Assembly: GCA_020086605.1 (NCBI GenBank)
Contig: JACBWW010000004.1
Coordinates: forward strand, 25,417,605-25,481,604
Source: Lanius collurio
Lineage: Eukaryota > Chordata > Aves > Passeriformes > Laniidae
DNA: 64,000 bases
Reading direction: 5' to 3'
This document shows, in pieces, positions 25,416 to 39,558 of the stretch (the stretch's first letter is position 1; every line of letters starts with the position of its first letter). Made by a program: the position numbers and the translations under genes. The notes beneath the pieces are model-generated. The model was not told the DNA's origin. It made no database searches and saw nothing but the letters and a program-made list of their open reading frames with translations.

Positions 25416-28400
25416 GTTTCCTGTGTAGTTGTTTTCTTTAAGAGCCTTGTTTTTCTCATGTTAGAACCACCAAGATCATTGAGGTGGGTGTTAGCCCTTC
25501 TTAAAATTTTGAGTTCAATCTCTTCTTTTTCCATCCACATCTCCACTCAGAGGGGCAAGATTGGGTCACAGGTTTGTGCTCTCAAATGTTTTTTAATCGC
25601 AGCAGCTTATTAGGCTTGACACGCTTCGATACTCTTTAATTTTGCTAACTGTTATTCAGGAAAGAACAAAATATTTTTAAATGTCAGTGAGAGATTTGCA
25701 TGTATGCTCATCATGTTCAGATTTTCTGAGAAGAGCTGTGGATTCTGTTGTAGAATTAAAGGTGTGATAACAGTCTCCCTAAAGCACAAGTTGATGACCT
25801 TTTCTGGAAGGAAAGCGTCTGTAAAACATTACAGTGCATATTCATCACCTTTTTTTAGTTGAGGTGATACTTTGTACACCTGTATGATTTCAAAAATCAT
25901 GTGCAGGCTTTTTACGGTCTTGCCTTGAGTGGAAAGGATATTAATCCTCTTCCAAAGATTTTCAGCTGTAGTTTTCAGATGCATACATAGTATTTTTACT
26001 TTTAATTTTTAGTTCTCACCTTAACACTTCCTGGCAAGTTTCAGACAGGAATTTATCATTTTGACTAATCTTTCATTTTCAAGAAAAAATATCTTTAATC
26101 TTCTAGTATGCTATCCCTTGCTGCAGAGATAAGCTAGTATAGCCTCACTATAGTGAGTTGTGGTATAGAGATATTTTCTTGGATTTGAATTTGTTATAGT
26201 GAAGAGATTTATTTTAAAAAGTATTCAAACACCTATAACTCGTTTATGTTCAACTATTTAAGGTACTGTGCTGAGCTTATTTTATCTGACCAGCTTTAAG
26301 GATTTGCCCATAAAGATACCCAGAAGCAATCTGTGAATGAATGTACCTGCCTGATGCTACACACAAGCTGCATTTAGGATGTTACTCCCCCTGGGACTTC
26401 TAACTATGGTTTAGGTTAGTGGAATGTGTAAAATCAAGAAGAGAATGAAAAAGAAGAAATAACTGAACATTATCATAGTAGAAAATTCAGAAGTAATGGT
26501 TGTCTGAGTGAAATGGGTTTTAAAGGCAAATGGAATTTGTTTTAGCTATTGCATATGCTTTCTGTTATATGAAATCATTTAAATCAGCTTTTACATGATA
26601 CACTAATGCTGCATTTTCTTTTTGAATAAATTAAATTTATCTGCACAGATGTTGAAAATTCTGCTAACCTCCATCAAAGCTTCACTTTATTTGTTTTTAC
26701 ATTAAACAAATTTATGTGGAGATGCACAGATAAATCAGGTTAGGCTTATATTTGTTTATTTATTCATCTATCTAGTGCTGTGACGTACCAGGTTGGAAAG
26801 CAGTACAGCTGTCTTTAATCAAAACTTTCAAGTCATCTTCATATATTGCCCACTTTAAGAATCTTTGTATTAGAATCAGGATGAAATTATCAACGAAAGT
26901 CTATATACTGTACTAATTTCATTGTGTACTATCAAGAAAGGTTTGACACTACAAAAACTATGCTTTGTCACTACTTTAAATGCTGAAAGCAAAACATAAA
27001 AAAAAATGAGGACTGTTTTATTATTACTAGTTGTATACTGAAAAAAAAACCCTCATTTGAGTATTTATCTCTCTTTATCAGATGTAAACATCAAATTTAA
27101 TATTAAAGAGGAAGCGCTGCTGTTTGTTTGTGAGTTTTTTCTTGGTTTTATTTTCTTAAACAATGTTGTGACACTTAGAACCTTAACATTAAAACCAAAT
27201 TCAGTTTTATGGAGTATTATGTAGAGTGTGCTAATGAATTATGCCAAGCCAGAAACCAGAAGTGAACATAAAACTGAATGATGTTCTCACTGGCATATAT
27301 AGACTTGCAAGCATCTGCTCTTACCACTGCTGGTATAAGGCCTGTTCTGAGCTTTAGGAATTGATGTAATTGTATTGAGTAGGGAAGCAAAACTTCTTTG
27401 TGAAGGAGGAACAACACAATGGTGGGCCACACATTCTAGTATAGGAAGAAAACAGGGGTTTTACCATTCCTGTATTCTGGGGACGCATTATTAGTATGAG
27501 TTTCACAATCTTTCCCTAAAGACAGCTCAGAGCAGAAAAACTTATGTCTAAAGCTGAAGAAAAGGGACCAAATGTCCTATAGTGCTTACCTCATTACGTT
27601 AGTACTGGTAGTTCATGAATAGTTTTCATCCTGTTAGGTTGTATTTGCTAATTCAAAAAGTCATTCTTTCCTGATATTGGCTTTTGGATTTCTCCACCAT
27701 CTAGACTAATACAGAAAACTATCAATTCCTCTTTCCATTTGCTGCTCAATCATTCCCTTTTAATTTTTCATCTTATTTTAACCATTTCACAGTTATTTAT
27801 TCAATATTCTCCCATTTGCTTGTGTCCTATTTGAAAAGTTTCTACCACATTTTCTACCACCTGCTTCTGTTTCTGTTACTGCATCTGAAGAGTGCTGTTT
27901 CCATTTCTGTATATACTTGGACTGACCAGCCATCTAAAGCAATTTTGCTCTTACTCTAATTTAAATAGCAGCTCTACATTACAGGTAGACTGTCCTCAAA
28001 TTTCCACATGGCTTTGTAATGCAGAACCATTGTGATTATCTTCTTCATTCTCTTGGTGTGAAACATAGGTCATTTCTGCAGGCTGGGTGTATTTACCAAA
28101 CAGAGCACACTTAGTGCAGAATAGTCAACAGAGAGAGTACAATTGTACAAAGGACTAAGTCAGTAGTGCCTCTGTGCTACTAGAAAATAGACATAGACAG
28201 TATTAGGAATTCAGCTGTTAAAGCATCTCTTTTATTAAGGAGCCTTGTTTTCTCTGAGTTCATGCCTTGTTTGTGCAGTACTTCTGCAAGGAGACCTGTT
28301 GAAGTTAAAGGTTTTGCTTTCCTTCCATGCAAACAAATCTCCTCCTTGTTCCTCCTCCAAATAAATCTCATTTGTTCATAGTGGAAAAGATGGGTATGTC

Positions 28401-31400
28401 CCCATTTCCACATTATAGTCTTTCTGGCAAAAGTTTGCACATTGCACAGGTTCTTGTTATTTACCAGAGTTGATAACAACTCTTCAAGGGTCAACAAAAA
28501 GTACACAGAATTTAACTTGATTCTTGGTGTTGCTTCATCTGATGTAATCTTACAGTAGGTAGCTTCTTCTAAGGGGATCTTCTGCTGTTAGCTGGTGAAT
28601 ATGGAGCTAGGGTAACAGCTGTTAGAAACATGCATTTGTTACTTTGAGGATGAGAGAAACTACATGAGAACGAATGCTGCTCAAGTATTGATTTAATATT
28701 ACAGAATAAAATGGGAGGCTGCCTGCAAAAACAACAAAAAAATCCTCCTATCAAGTTATTCTGAGTCACAAAGGGCCATTTGTTGTGGATTTGCAGGTTA
28801 TTCAGAAATAACCTTTTTATTACACTGACAAAAGGAGAAATCTCAAGGGCTTGCTCTTTACAGTGGTGTGATAGGAACCTAAAGTGTGCCTGTTGAAAAA
28901 TGAACTAGCTAACAATAGGAGCCTGGCAGCAACTTCAGCATTTATAGAGAAACTGTCTATCTAGTACCATCTGTATAAAATAGACCTCTCTTAGGTTAGG
29001 GAAAGGTCACAAGTTACACAAAGTTTGGATAGTCTAAATGCGTTACTCAAAACTAACTCTCCTGTGTATAGTAAATATTAATTGAACCTGTGTTATTAAA
29101 AACATGCCAGGATTCAAAAGATTAAATAAGGAAGATGTAATTATGAGCTACATAATAAACAGAGCCGTTTTAGTTTCCCTTGTATTTTTCACTTTCCTGC
29201 TATTGTTTCATATATGGCTGTTATACAAAGAGCAGCTGAGGTCAGCTACTATAAATTATGGGTTTCGTACAATAGTAATCTACCAAAATTATTCCAGCGC
29301 AGGATCAAAGAGCTTCAAAAGACTTTTCAAAAACTTTTCCACATAATAAAAAGACTCTATTTTGATGCCCTATTTTTATAAGGATTTCGTGGTTTAGAGT
29401 TGCATCTTAGAGTATTCAGCTACTTGTGTTAATATGATGATATTTGAACACACAAGATTTGCATAATTTGTATGCAGCCTCAAATAAGCATGAAATGGTA
29501 ATATTAAAAAAGCTCTTTTTAAACACATTTTAAAAGATTGGTGCATTTTTCAAGCTAGGTTTTTAAGTTGCTCTTAGTAAAAAGATTTTTTTGTGTGTGT
29601 TTATTTAAGGAAGCCAGCAAGATTTCAAGTGAAATTTGATATTTCTTCTGTTTAAAAACATACAAATAATATTTGCAATGATAACAATTATTAAAAATTA
29701 TAACATTAATTCTTACTAGCTCTCAGCTGGTGTCATGTCCCTACATAGGACACCAGCCTGCCCTCGCTCCTGGCCAGGCTTTCACCTAATGTGAACAATT
29801 GCATGTCATCTGCACAGATCCATAGATGTGGCACTGTGATGTCAACGCAAAATGAAATGTCAATGCAAGCGTATGGAGACGAAGTAACAGTATTGAAACC
29901 ATGTCAGTGCATATCTACAGCGACCACGTTACTCTGTCAGTGTGATTTTAGGAAGATCACTTTGAAATGTTAAAATGAAATGAAACTAAGTCAATTAGGT
30001 AATAACAATTGAGGTTCAGGGTTTAATTGAGGGCCTAAGGTGAAGCCATTGGCCATTAACCTCAGCTAGTTATTAATTTTAGAGAAATAGAGAAATATCC
30101 TTGGCTAAGGTTATTGTCATTATTAGAGTTTAAAGGTTTTTTTTCCTATATTGTGTAAATACTTTTTGCTGTTACTTTTAGTAGTGATACACAAAAATGT
30201 GGTATTAAAGGGAAGTTAAAGGCATATTAGTACAAAGTTGAGTTTTTTAGAACGTGAATCTAGCCAATAGCAGACAACCACTTCCTTTTTAAACAAACGT
30301 TTAAATTGATGTTCAGCTATCTGTAAACAGACAGGTTTACTATAATGTATTTACCTGTGAGAACCTGTTGAAGGAAAATAATATGAACATGGGAAAATGT
30401 TCATTTACACAGCAAATACTGTTTACATAGCAGAAGTATTCATTGTTAAGGCAGACGTGTGAATTGGTCAAACAATAACAATAATAAATAATTATTTTTG
30501 AAAATACCTAAACAAGCACCAAGTCAAGGTTATAAACTTTTTGCAAATTCAAGATTTCAGAGTATGTGACTGTAGCATTGGCACACAAATGTGTAATATA
30601 TTATTCTTTTATAATGTCAATGAGAGATGCTTGCCAAGAGCAGTGACTCTGTGGTTCAGCATGCTATACAAACACATGAAATCTGTCTGGGTCTCTGTCC
30701 AAAGGAGAGAAGGCAGGATACTAGATTGAAGTCATACAATTGTCCAAATATACACAAATATTATTTTTGTTATTAGTAAATATCAGCTACCATTTTTCTT
30801 ATAGAAGTCCCTGATAGACATTTGCTCAGTATAGGTGTGTTGGTAGAGGTCTTCAGGAAAGGGAAGTAAATCAATGTTTATTCCTGCTGCAGAAGGTGGT
30901 ATCCCATGTTTAAGTGCTGGTGAGAGCAGTGAGACATTTCTGCAAGTTGACAAGTGACAGTGATGTTGAGAGAGTGTGACATGGGAGAGGGGATGAGCTG
31001 CACCTGGAGGAGTCCAGGCCCAGCCCTGCTGAGAGCCTGCAGCTTTCAGAACTTGACCTGGGCATGCTGTGGCTTCTGTCTCCAATGTGAAGCTTCACAG
31101 TTGTGGTCTCACCTCCCAAAGTGCCTCAGGGGTGCCAAGAAAATTTCTGAAAGGTCTTTGAAACTCCCAGTAGAAGAGTACTATGAAAATGTAAGCTTTA
31201 TTACCAGAAGACATTTTCCATTACAAATGGATATATTGGATTAATTTTTTTCTTTTTAATTTTCTTTTGCTTTTCCATAGTGAGCATTCATGCCACACTC
31301 CATTTTGTATTCTGCCACAGCATGATAGCTCCATAATGAGTGGAAAAACATAAAAATTTGTTTGATCAGTTTATTTCCATATGCTCTTTAGGCAGCCATA

Positions 31401-34400
31401 TTTTAATGTGTTTGGCACTGCATTATATACAAATGATAAAATACACTTAGAAAAAATAGTCTGGCTACACATCATAAAAAAAAAGAAATAGGCACAGTTG
31501 AGTCTCAAGACATACAGTTTCATCCTTCCTCTGAGGCACAACTGTCTATACAGATCAGCTGAAATGTCTGTCTAATCTATTCTTAAAAAAAATGCAATGA
31601 TGGAGATGCTTAGAAAGATTATGGGAATCCATTTCCCTACCCATCTTTATTTAGTTAGAAAGATTTTCTAATGTCTTACCTAAATCTTTTTTTGCTGTAA
31701 TAAGCCTGTTACATCTCATCCAATTATAAATGCATATGGAGAGTAAATCTGGTGTCTGCTTTCTTTTTCTGACCTTTTCTGTTTTGAATATTGTTTGCTG
31801 AAGGAAACACCACAAACTCTTCCAACATTTTTTCACAGAAAGTTTTTAATGTTATGATTATATCTGTTACTGTATATGTGTTGTATTTTAGAAGCACATT
31901 ATATAAGATTCCTGCAAATATGTTCCTTCAATGACAAGTGGGTGTCTTCGATTTTTATAATGTCCACATCCATATTCATCACCAATCCATCTTTTTTTTA
32001 TCCTATTATTCTTTTCCTTCTTGCACATACACTTGCTAGTGTATTTTTAATTTTAACTTGCTGACTTCAGACTACTTCTGTGTTCTGTTTATTTTGAATT
32101 CTAATCTCACCTTTTGGAAATAAATACTTGATGTGATTCACAAAGTTTTGAATGTGTAATCTGACGTCAATGAGTTAAAACGATAGGTTTCAGGGTTATT
32201 ACAGTGTTTGATGGTTAGCTGTCGTCAATAAAATATAGACTAATGGGTTATATCCATCATAGGATATGCTCTTAAAACTTCTACCACCAGTCTTCACAGT
32301 CAGAAGATATGGCTTACTGCTCAGTTTGTGAAATAAACATTTACTTTAACAAAATAAATAGTAGGAAAGAGTCTGCTAAATGTAACATGCAGAAGCAACA
32401 ACTTTTTTTGCTTAGGTGTACATTTGCCATGATGGTCCGAATTCTGTTCTCAGGTTGGTTTGATCATCTTAAAAGATTCTGTTATTACTAAATCAGTTAT
32501 TTGGCTGTGATGAGCTTGTACTGGCTTGCCAAAAAGCTGGAGGCTCCAGTTGACAGAAGTTTTCCTGTGCCTTCCTTTCATCCCAGCTTTTTGGTAAGGT
32601 TTGCTGAAGGCAGAGGATAAGAGTTACTTGTGCTCCAGCAGCACACAGACCCTGGAAGCTCAGCAACATTTTCTGGCATGACAAGGAGATATGTCTTAAG
32701 AATGCAAGATACTAAGTGTCGTAGATTTACTTTTATCTTCCATTTGCTTAATCCATGCCATATTTGGCTTGAAACAGTCCTATCCATTCATGCTTTGCAT
32801 AATTGTTTTATGCTCCTTGACCAGAGATAGATAACTTACTCATAGCTAATACTAACTAAAGAGGAAGAACAAAATAAAGTATCTAATGTTTGGGAGACAA
32901 TGTGGAATTTTAAGTACATCCCAGGTGAAGTGCCTGTTAGCTGAAAAAGTAACATGGAAGAGTGCATCTAGAGGGAAAATATGGTGTCCCTTGTTACAGG
33001 GTGTAATTTTCAGTCTCTCCGTTCCCATTTTACAAACTGCAGACCTTTCTCCTTCATTCTTCAGTTACTCAGGCATAAGAGCTTACTTACACAAAGTGGT
33101 CAGTTTGTCAGAGCTCTGCCATGAGGACTGAAGCAAACTCCATTGCATATTTCTCATCCATCTCTGCCCCAGGTATGCCTGGGGGGAGCTATGAGTCTGC
33201 TGATGGTTTTTTTTCTTATCCTACCCAACATCACTTCATTAGATCAGAGACAGTCATCTACTGGCATCTGTGTTTAGCAGCATCATGCAGATGGCTGAGC
33301 ATTTACTCTGTTATTCTTCCACAGGGACTGGATTTTATTCAGCCATATTGTTCTTCTGCTGAAGTCTTGGCATGTCAACAAACTAGTTTTCACAAGTAGG
33401 GAAGGTGTTACACTCTCATTCCTACTTTCTGGGATAACCCTTTAAAAGACACAGTGACTTTTGCTAACACTGACAGTGTCCATTTTGAGCCGCACGTGCT
33501 GTGGCACAAGGATGGCGAGAGCCAATACAGGGAGCACCAAGTAGAAAAACACCTTGTGCTTAAGCAATTAGTTCAGAATTACTTCGCATTTCTCACTAAT
33601 GAAACTGCTTCACACTCACCCTGTTAGCTTTTTTCTCAATTCTTTTTCTGTGTTAATATAACACTTTTGGTTCTAATTCCATTTTCCTTTAAAAATTGTG
33701 CTGTACTAGCCTTCCTGTTATCTTTTATACATTCTTCCTTCCTACACTGCGTATGTCTGTCTCTTCTTCCAGAACTGTGCAAAGCTCTGCTTGCTCCATG
33801 TGCTAAGCCTGACTAAAGTTGTTAGTGGCTACTTCTGAAGAGAGGCAACCTGTAACCCCTGAAGAGCAACAGGGGGAAATTCATCACCAGAGACTTAGGT
33901 GACAGCTACTGTTTGCCCAGTCCTGCTTTGGAAGGCACTCTCAAGATGCCCCACCTTGCTGGGTCAGTACATAGATGTCTTATAACCCACAGGAAGTTTC
34001 TTCTGCTAAATGGCATTCAATAAAAAGTATCTTCATTCAAAAGCCACTTTGTTGTCCCAGCATGGTCTGACAGTTGTTTCTATGAAACCCACTTCTTTTG
34101 CTAGTTTCCAATTTCATTAATGAGGTTTTCAATTATTTTTTTCCTTTATGAAGTTTTCACTGTTTTCTCTCATCTAATTCAAATTGCTGAATCTCCCCTA
34201 TTCCCTTCCATGTGTTTTTAATCTAGGATTTAGAAAAACAGTATTTTTAGGGGCGTAGTAGCCACCATGTTCACAACAGTGAGACATCAAAACTCTCATG
34301 CACAGAAGTTATATCTTTAAGTATGTTAGCTAGTGAAATGCATTGCTGTGCTTCCCACTGATCCATTAGCAATGTGAGAACGTGACTTCCTCTGTCTATT

Positions 34401-34414
34401 TAGCCCTTGGATGG
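25416..34414. other. Intergenic, no gene seen
   Basis: Nine kilobases of AT-rich unique sequence after CDIN1. Open frames are below 110 codons. The one at 29104-29346 (+) would encode a single hydrophobic stretch but has no family resemblance. A moderately GC-rich patch at 30.93-31.15 kb is not CR1 as far as I can tell. No RNA gene, CpG island or clear transposable element was seen. Confidence 0.5.
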
Positions 34415-34540
34415 TGTCATGGTTTGACGCAGCTAAGCGTCAAGCACACGAAATCTGTTATTTTCATGGGGGGAAAAGAAGAAAATATTGAGGAAAACTT
34501 GAGACAGATGGCCATCCCATAAGTGATGGCTTCCTGGTTT
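34415..34540 (+). mobile_element. Possible degraded avian ERV LTR scrap
   Basis: TGTCATGGTTTGACGCAGCT followed by a CTAAGCGTCAAGCACACGAA block resembles the start of LTRs common in bird genomes, which begin TG..ATGGTTTGA/AAC and continue with an 'aactaagcaccac' phrase. About 60 bases on, GAGGAAAACTTGAGACAG could match the later LTR block 'gaaaactcgtgggttgagat'. No primer-binding site, internal gene or second LTR is visible, and the right limit is a guess. This rests on memory of LTR consensus only. Confidence 0.3.
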
Positions 34541-36684
34541 TATAAATACTAAAAGCTAAACAGTAAAGCGTTTTCTGATTTCTTGGCCTCCATTTCTTTC
34601 AAAGATACCAAAGAGTATTTTCCTGAATTCTTTGCCAAGGCGTATTCAATGTGAATCAGGAGCAAAGGAAAACAAAGGAAAGGACCTACCCTAAGGATGA
34701 AATCCCAGGTTTGAATTCAAGCATTGACAGTCCTGTGACAGAAGAACCAAACTCTACCTCTCTGTTTTGATCAGTGTGGTGAGTTTTATTATCTGGCTCT
34801 ACAGAACTGAATCAGCAACAGGATTAGTCTTGACCTGGCTTAAGGTCTAAAAGCAGTTTTACAGTATGTTTGCATTGTCTGCAGATGTACTCTTGATTTC
34901 TCACTGTCTCTCCTCGTTGCTGCAGTGCTTTCTCTCAGCTCCACAGGTCCAGATTGAGAGGCAGCTTGTGAGACTTGTATACTTTGCTAAATGCATTCAT
35001 TTGCCAATGTGCTAAAAATGAAGGTATTTTTATATAATTGTTTCATTGTCTGGTTTGTTTAATCTTTCCACATTTTTCTCACTTTGGAAGGTTCCATTAA
35101 CTCACATGACTGGAATAATACCTTTGTTAGAAACACCTTCAGTTCAGTTTATCTCAAGTTGTGGAGCCAGGTCTCCTTCTGTGCTGTAAATCATCATTCT
35201 TTGGGTGACTTAAAAAACATTTATGTATTTTCCAATCTACAATTTATTAAAGCTCTGGTGACGCAATATAAAAGTCAATGCTTGAAGAAGGAACAGAGAG
35301 CCAATAGATTGCTCTGCTTTGTATATGGCCTCTGGATACAACAAGAATATTGGCAAGTTTTAGATGTATCTGAGTGGCACAACGTATGCTAAATGGCAGA
35401 TGAGCCCACTGAGGGTACACAGGTTTGTTAAGAAATAAGAGATATCTTTGAGATGATAAAACTACCTCTGTGAGCCATTGTTCATTTAATGAAAGGAAGC
35501 ATACGGTACTGCTTGAATTCAGGGACAGAAAGGGAAGAAAAACACCAGAGCTCTCAGAGATGTCCAGAATTGTTCACTGGCTGATACACAGCATGATGTA
35601 ACATTCTGTTCATGTGTGAAAAGGTGTGTTCTGAGTCACTGAACCAGCTCAAAACATAAATCTCATCAGATGACAAAAATGCTGAGCAATTTTCAAAGCA
35701 ATGAATGAGTGCTGATGCTGGGCTGTGTGCAAAACACAGACCAGCCATTCTTCCATGTTTGTAAACATACAGCTAAAGAAGCTGCATCTCCATGGACAGT
35801 GTATAGCTGACCCCAAACACGGAATGAAAGAAAATGCATCTGCCTCATAATGCCCTTTGCAAGCCATCTCCATAGTTCACTCTTCTTTACAACATCCTAA
35901 GCTCCATCTTAGAAACTTTTGGACAAATATTGGAACCTGATGATGAATACATCTACATTGAAAAAGCAGTGCAATGGTGTTTTACTTGCCTTGTGCCCTA
36001 AACATTAACTGTGCCACTGAGAGATTTCAAGGGTGCTTGGATTGGGGTTTGGATTTTTTTGCTTGGCTGTTCTTTGTTGTGGGTGGTGAATGCTCTTAAA
36101 CTCACAATTATATCAAAAGCAAGAGAGAATAAAAAAAAAATAAAATACTTCAAGAAGGAAAAAAAAATAAAATTGCCAGGAGCACTAGGAGGCCAAGGCA
36201 GGCACTAGTGAGAATCCTGGTAATTTCATTAGAAAGTCTGGTCACATGATGCTTCCACATTCAAAAGACTGTTGTCAATTACATAGTCTGAATGTGGTGG
36301 AGGTATACAAAAGGTGGCATGAGAACTTCTAGCATAAGATACAAAGTAGAAAGATGATAATTGGTCTGCCAGAAGCTGTAGTGAACTGTCTATTAGAGAT
36401 GGCTTTTCTATTTGTGAAATTAGCAGATTTGTCCCAAAAAATAGTTCAGGCAGAATGAACTCAGAAACCTCTCTACTGCACAATGAGATTTCTCTTCAAA
36501 GGGTCTGGTGTACCTCTGGCCAAGCAGGTGGCTAGACAAAGAGCCCAGCAAGCATACAAACTTGGAGGTCTCTTGGAGCAGACTCCATATGACACAATGG
36601 GAAGGAATAACAGCACACAAAAGCAGACCAGTACAATTCTAAAAATAATCCTGGTACGGCAATATTAAAAACTTGGATTAGATG
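34541..36684. other. Intergenic, no gene seen
   Basis: Unique sequence with an A-rich stretch at 36128-36173 (runs of AAAATAAAA). Open frames up to 102 codons (35084-35392, +) look like chance frames. Nothing else was recognised. Confidence 0.5.
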
Positions 36685-36748
36685 CCTGACCTCAAAACAG
36701 ACTTGTATTCTTCCAGCCTGTCCTCAAAACAGACTTGGATTCTTCCAG
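36685..36748 (+). repeat. 32-bp tandem duplication, two copies
   Basis: Two adjacent 32-base units (36685-36716 and 36717-36748), each beginning CCTG and containing CTCAAAACAGACTTG then ATTCTTCCAG. They differ at two positions by my count. This is a young local tandem duplication with no flanking simple repeat. Confidence 0.95.
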
Positions 36749-37017
36749 ACATACAAATCTCTCGCTGAGAAGTTGCAGTGAGCAACAACATCTGTTCTGC
36801 TAGAATTGTGTGAGGGTTGGTGAACTATCCTTCTGAGACAACTAATCTAACACTATTAGTAAGGTGTTAGTTTTCCCACTGTACCTGTGCCACAGGTAAA
36901 CCAAGGCATTGAAATGAAGTTTAATACCAAATAGTGCACTAGAAAAAAACCCACAATGGACGGTACTTCACCTTCTGAGTTCCATGTACATCTGTGCTTC
37001 TATACTACAATGTTTTG

Positions 37018-37049
<32 letters not shown>

Positions 37050-39558
37050 TTTAAAATTTGTTTGGGGTTGGGTTTTTTTGTTTGCCTTTGTTTCCCACAT
37101 AGTGTTCAAAGGCAATCTCGTTCTGCACAAACCAAAATATTTACGGTGTGCTTTTGTTCTTGTTGTGCACTCTGACTAAAGGCAAAGTGTGATTCTTATA
37201 TACTGAATCTGAAGAGGATTTTGCAAATAAAGCAACACACACTTCTGTATTTTGGATTGCCCGATGAAATTCAGTGCTGCTAGCAGCAGAAATTAGCAAC
37301 TTCAGTGTTTTAGGCTTGTCTCAGTTCTGGAAAGTCTTACACATATTTCTTAGAAGTAATTTAGCTTTACCACTGGTGTTCAGGGGAGGATATTGACCAC
37401 TTAATTTAGCAAGACAAGGACTATCGTTTCTAAGAACTACTTGACAATCCAAATATGACAATCTACAAGAGATACCTTGTTGCCATATCTTCCAAGAGAT
37501 GAATTAAGAAATCATGAGTGGGATTTTGCTAGGCAATCAGCAGCAACTTAACTCATTGCCTCTAGGCATCACTTGCCAATTATTTCAGAAGAATCTAAGT
37601 TAATTCAGTTGCCAAATGCTCTTGAAAATCCCGATTCAGCTTTATAAGACTTCAATTTGAGATGAAATGCAGCTGTATTTTTATATACTTTTATCATAGA
37701 CACAGACAGTTACATGGATGCTTTCAATCAAGGAGAAGCAACTTGGTTGTATGTCTGATTTTTCCAGTATAAAGCTGCTTTTTTTTTGTTTTAATCCAAA
37801 CTGTTATTTAGCAGGAGATGTAGTAGATAGTAAGACAGAATCCCAGTGGGATGTTTACTGTTAGCAGAGCATTTGGAGTGGTTCCCAACAGAAAGAGCTT
37901 TAGTCAGTGATGCATATTGGAACATAAAACAGGTTTTACCAACTCTGCAAAGCTACGAAGTCCGTAGTATGAAAAGCTGCTGAGCTGAGACAAGCACCAA
38001 GCAGATGCAGCAACCTTGTGTTGTGTGGCTTGACTGTTCTAAGCAAAGACATTTTAAACCCTTATTTAGGGACTCCAGCTCCCGATGTTATTCACTGAAG
38101 GAGCTACCACCTGAGCAGGAGCATTTTAAACCATCTCCAGACTGAACAGCCACATGAAGTTTGACATGCTGACTCCAGCAGGAACAAGCTGGGGAGAGCT
38201 ATTTGCAAATTCTTTTTCGCCCTGAAATGGGAGTCTTTGTAAAGGACAAAGTGGTGTCTCCACCCACTTACAAGCCAAAGTCTTAAATGTTAGTGCCTAC
38301 AAATGCTTTCACAATAAAGAGATGCAGAGAGTTCTTCCAAAGGTGCAGAAAACACAAAGCCCTCTCTCAGTACACTTTTGGTGAAAGGTAGGTGGCTACA
38401 GCACCTTCTTGGGATCAGAAAGACACAAGTGGGAGTCCAAACCTGTGAGCACAGTTAACAGTCTCCACTCTGATCTGTCAGAGTCATTCCAATGCGGGAA
38501 AACCTCACGTTTTGCGGGCCAGAAAGTGGGAACAAAAACGTTGGGAACAACGTCACAGTGCTATTTTGGATATGTTTTCAATCAGTTTAAACCCATCCTT
38601 CATACAAAGAAGAAAACTAAATACATATTAATTCACTTATCAAAATGCAATTGTATATGAAGGGGACACCAAGGATTCATTCTCTTTCCATATGTGTTCT
38701 GTAAAGAAAAAAAGTTGCTATCACTGCACTTCAAGTAGACATTGATTGACTCACCATATGTAGGTTTGCTTTTAGATTAAACATGCATTTGAAACTCAGC
38801 AGGGAAGTTTCTCTAACTTCTAGATCCTAGCCAGGAAAAAAGCCAGAACAAGGTGACAAGGTGATGGTGGTACAACCAAGGTGCTCCAGGGCATGGGGAG
38901 CAGCAGAACTTCAGGCTTGTGGGGTATTCTGGGGTCAAAATCTGAGGTCTTGGTTTGTCCTGAGAAATGATATGCTGGAACTAGGATCTGCAGGAATGGT
39001 GTTATAAGTTTAGGCATCTGAATTTATTCCTTTTGGATTTGACCTTTAAGGTTAGAATAGCAGAAACCCAAGATAAAAGCTAATAAAACAGAAGATAAGT
39101 AAGACTTACTTCTTATCTCACTAGCCATATAGAGGAACATTTCTTGCATGCTCAGCTACTTAGTATTTCTGATCAAACATGTTTCTGTAACCACTGTATA
39201 TTTTTACAATATAAAAATCAAGTGGAAAGACTCAATAGAGTTTAAGCAATCTAATAATCTCTCTAACTCTCAACAGGACATTCATTTTCTATAGTCTCTT
39301 CAATTGCACAGCCCAGCTAAACTGGTTTATAAACCTCTGAAACTGCTTAGCACAAAAGAGACATCAAAAAAGTATGAGAACAAGGTAGATAAGAAATATC
39401 CTTAACACCAGTATTGAATTTTCACTGGCTAAAGATGGACTTTTATGTTCATGCATCAATCTTCTGGCTGGGCCTTTTTAACTGGTGCCAAATATATACA
39501 ATTTTACACTTCCAGGTTTACCCCCTTCTGGGATGTTATCTTTTAAACCATTATTGCA
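36749..39558. other. Intergenic, with a T30 tract
   Basis: Unique sequence containing a T30 homopolymer at 37019-37048, followed by T/G-rich DNA to about 37100. No gene copy precedes the poly(A) on the minus strand that I can recognise, so there is no support for a processed pseudogene. No exon or CR1 was seen. Confidence 0.5.
37019..37048 (+). repeat. T30 homopolymer
   Basis: Thirty consecutive T by my count. In a raw assembly its exact length is unreliable. It could be the poly(A) tail of a minus-strand retrocopy, but the adjoining sequence resembles no transcript that I know. Confidence 0.9.

Noticed and set aside
29104..29346. 80-codon frame with one hydrophobic segment, as a possible small membrane protein
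   Set aside because: AT-rich DNA readily yields Phe/Leu/Ile runs. No family match, weak start context, and no supporting neighbour.
37019..37100. T30 tract as the poly(A) tail of a minus-strand processed pseudogene
   Set aside because: The adjoining sequence resembles no transcript that I recognise and shows no target-site duplication. A plain homopolymer is simpler.
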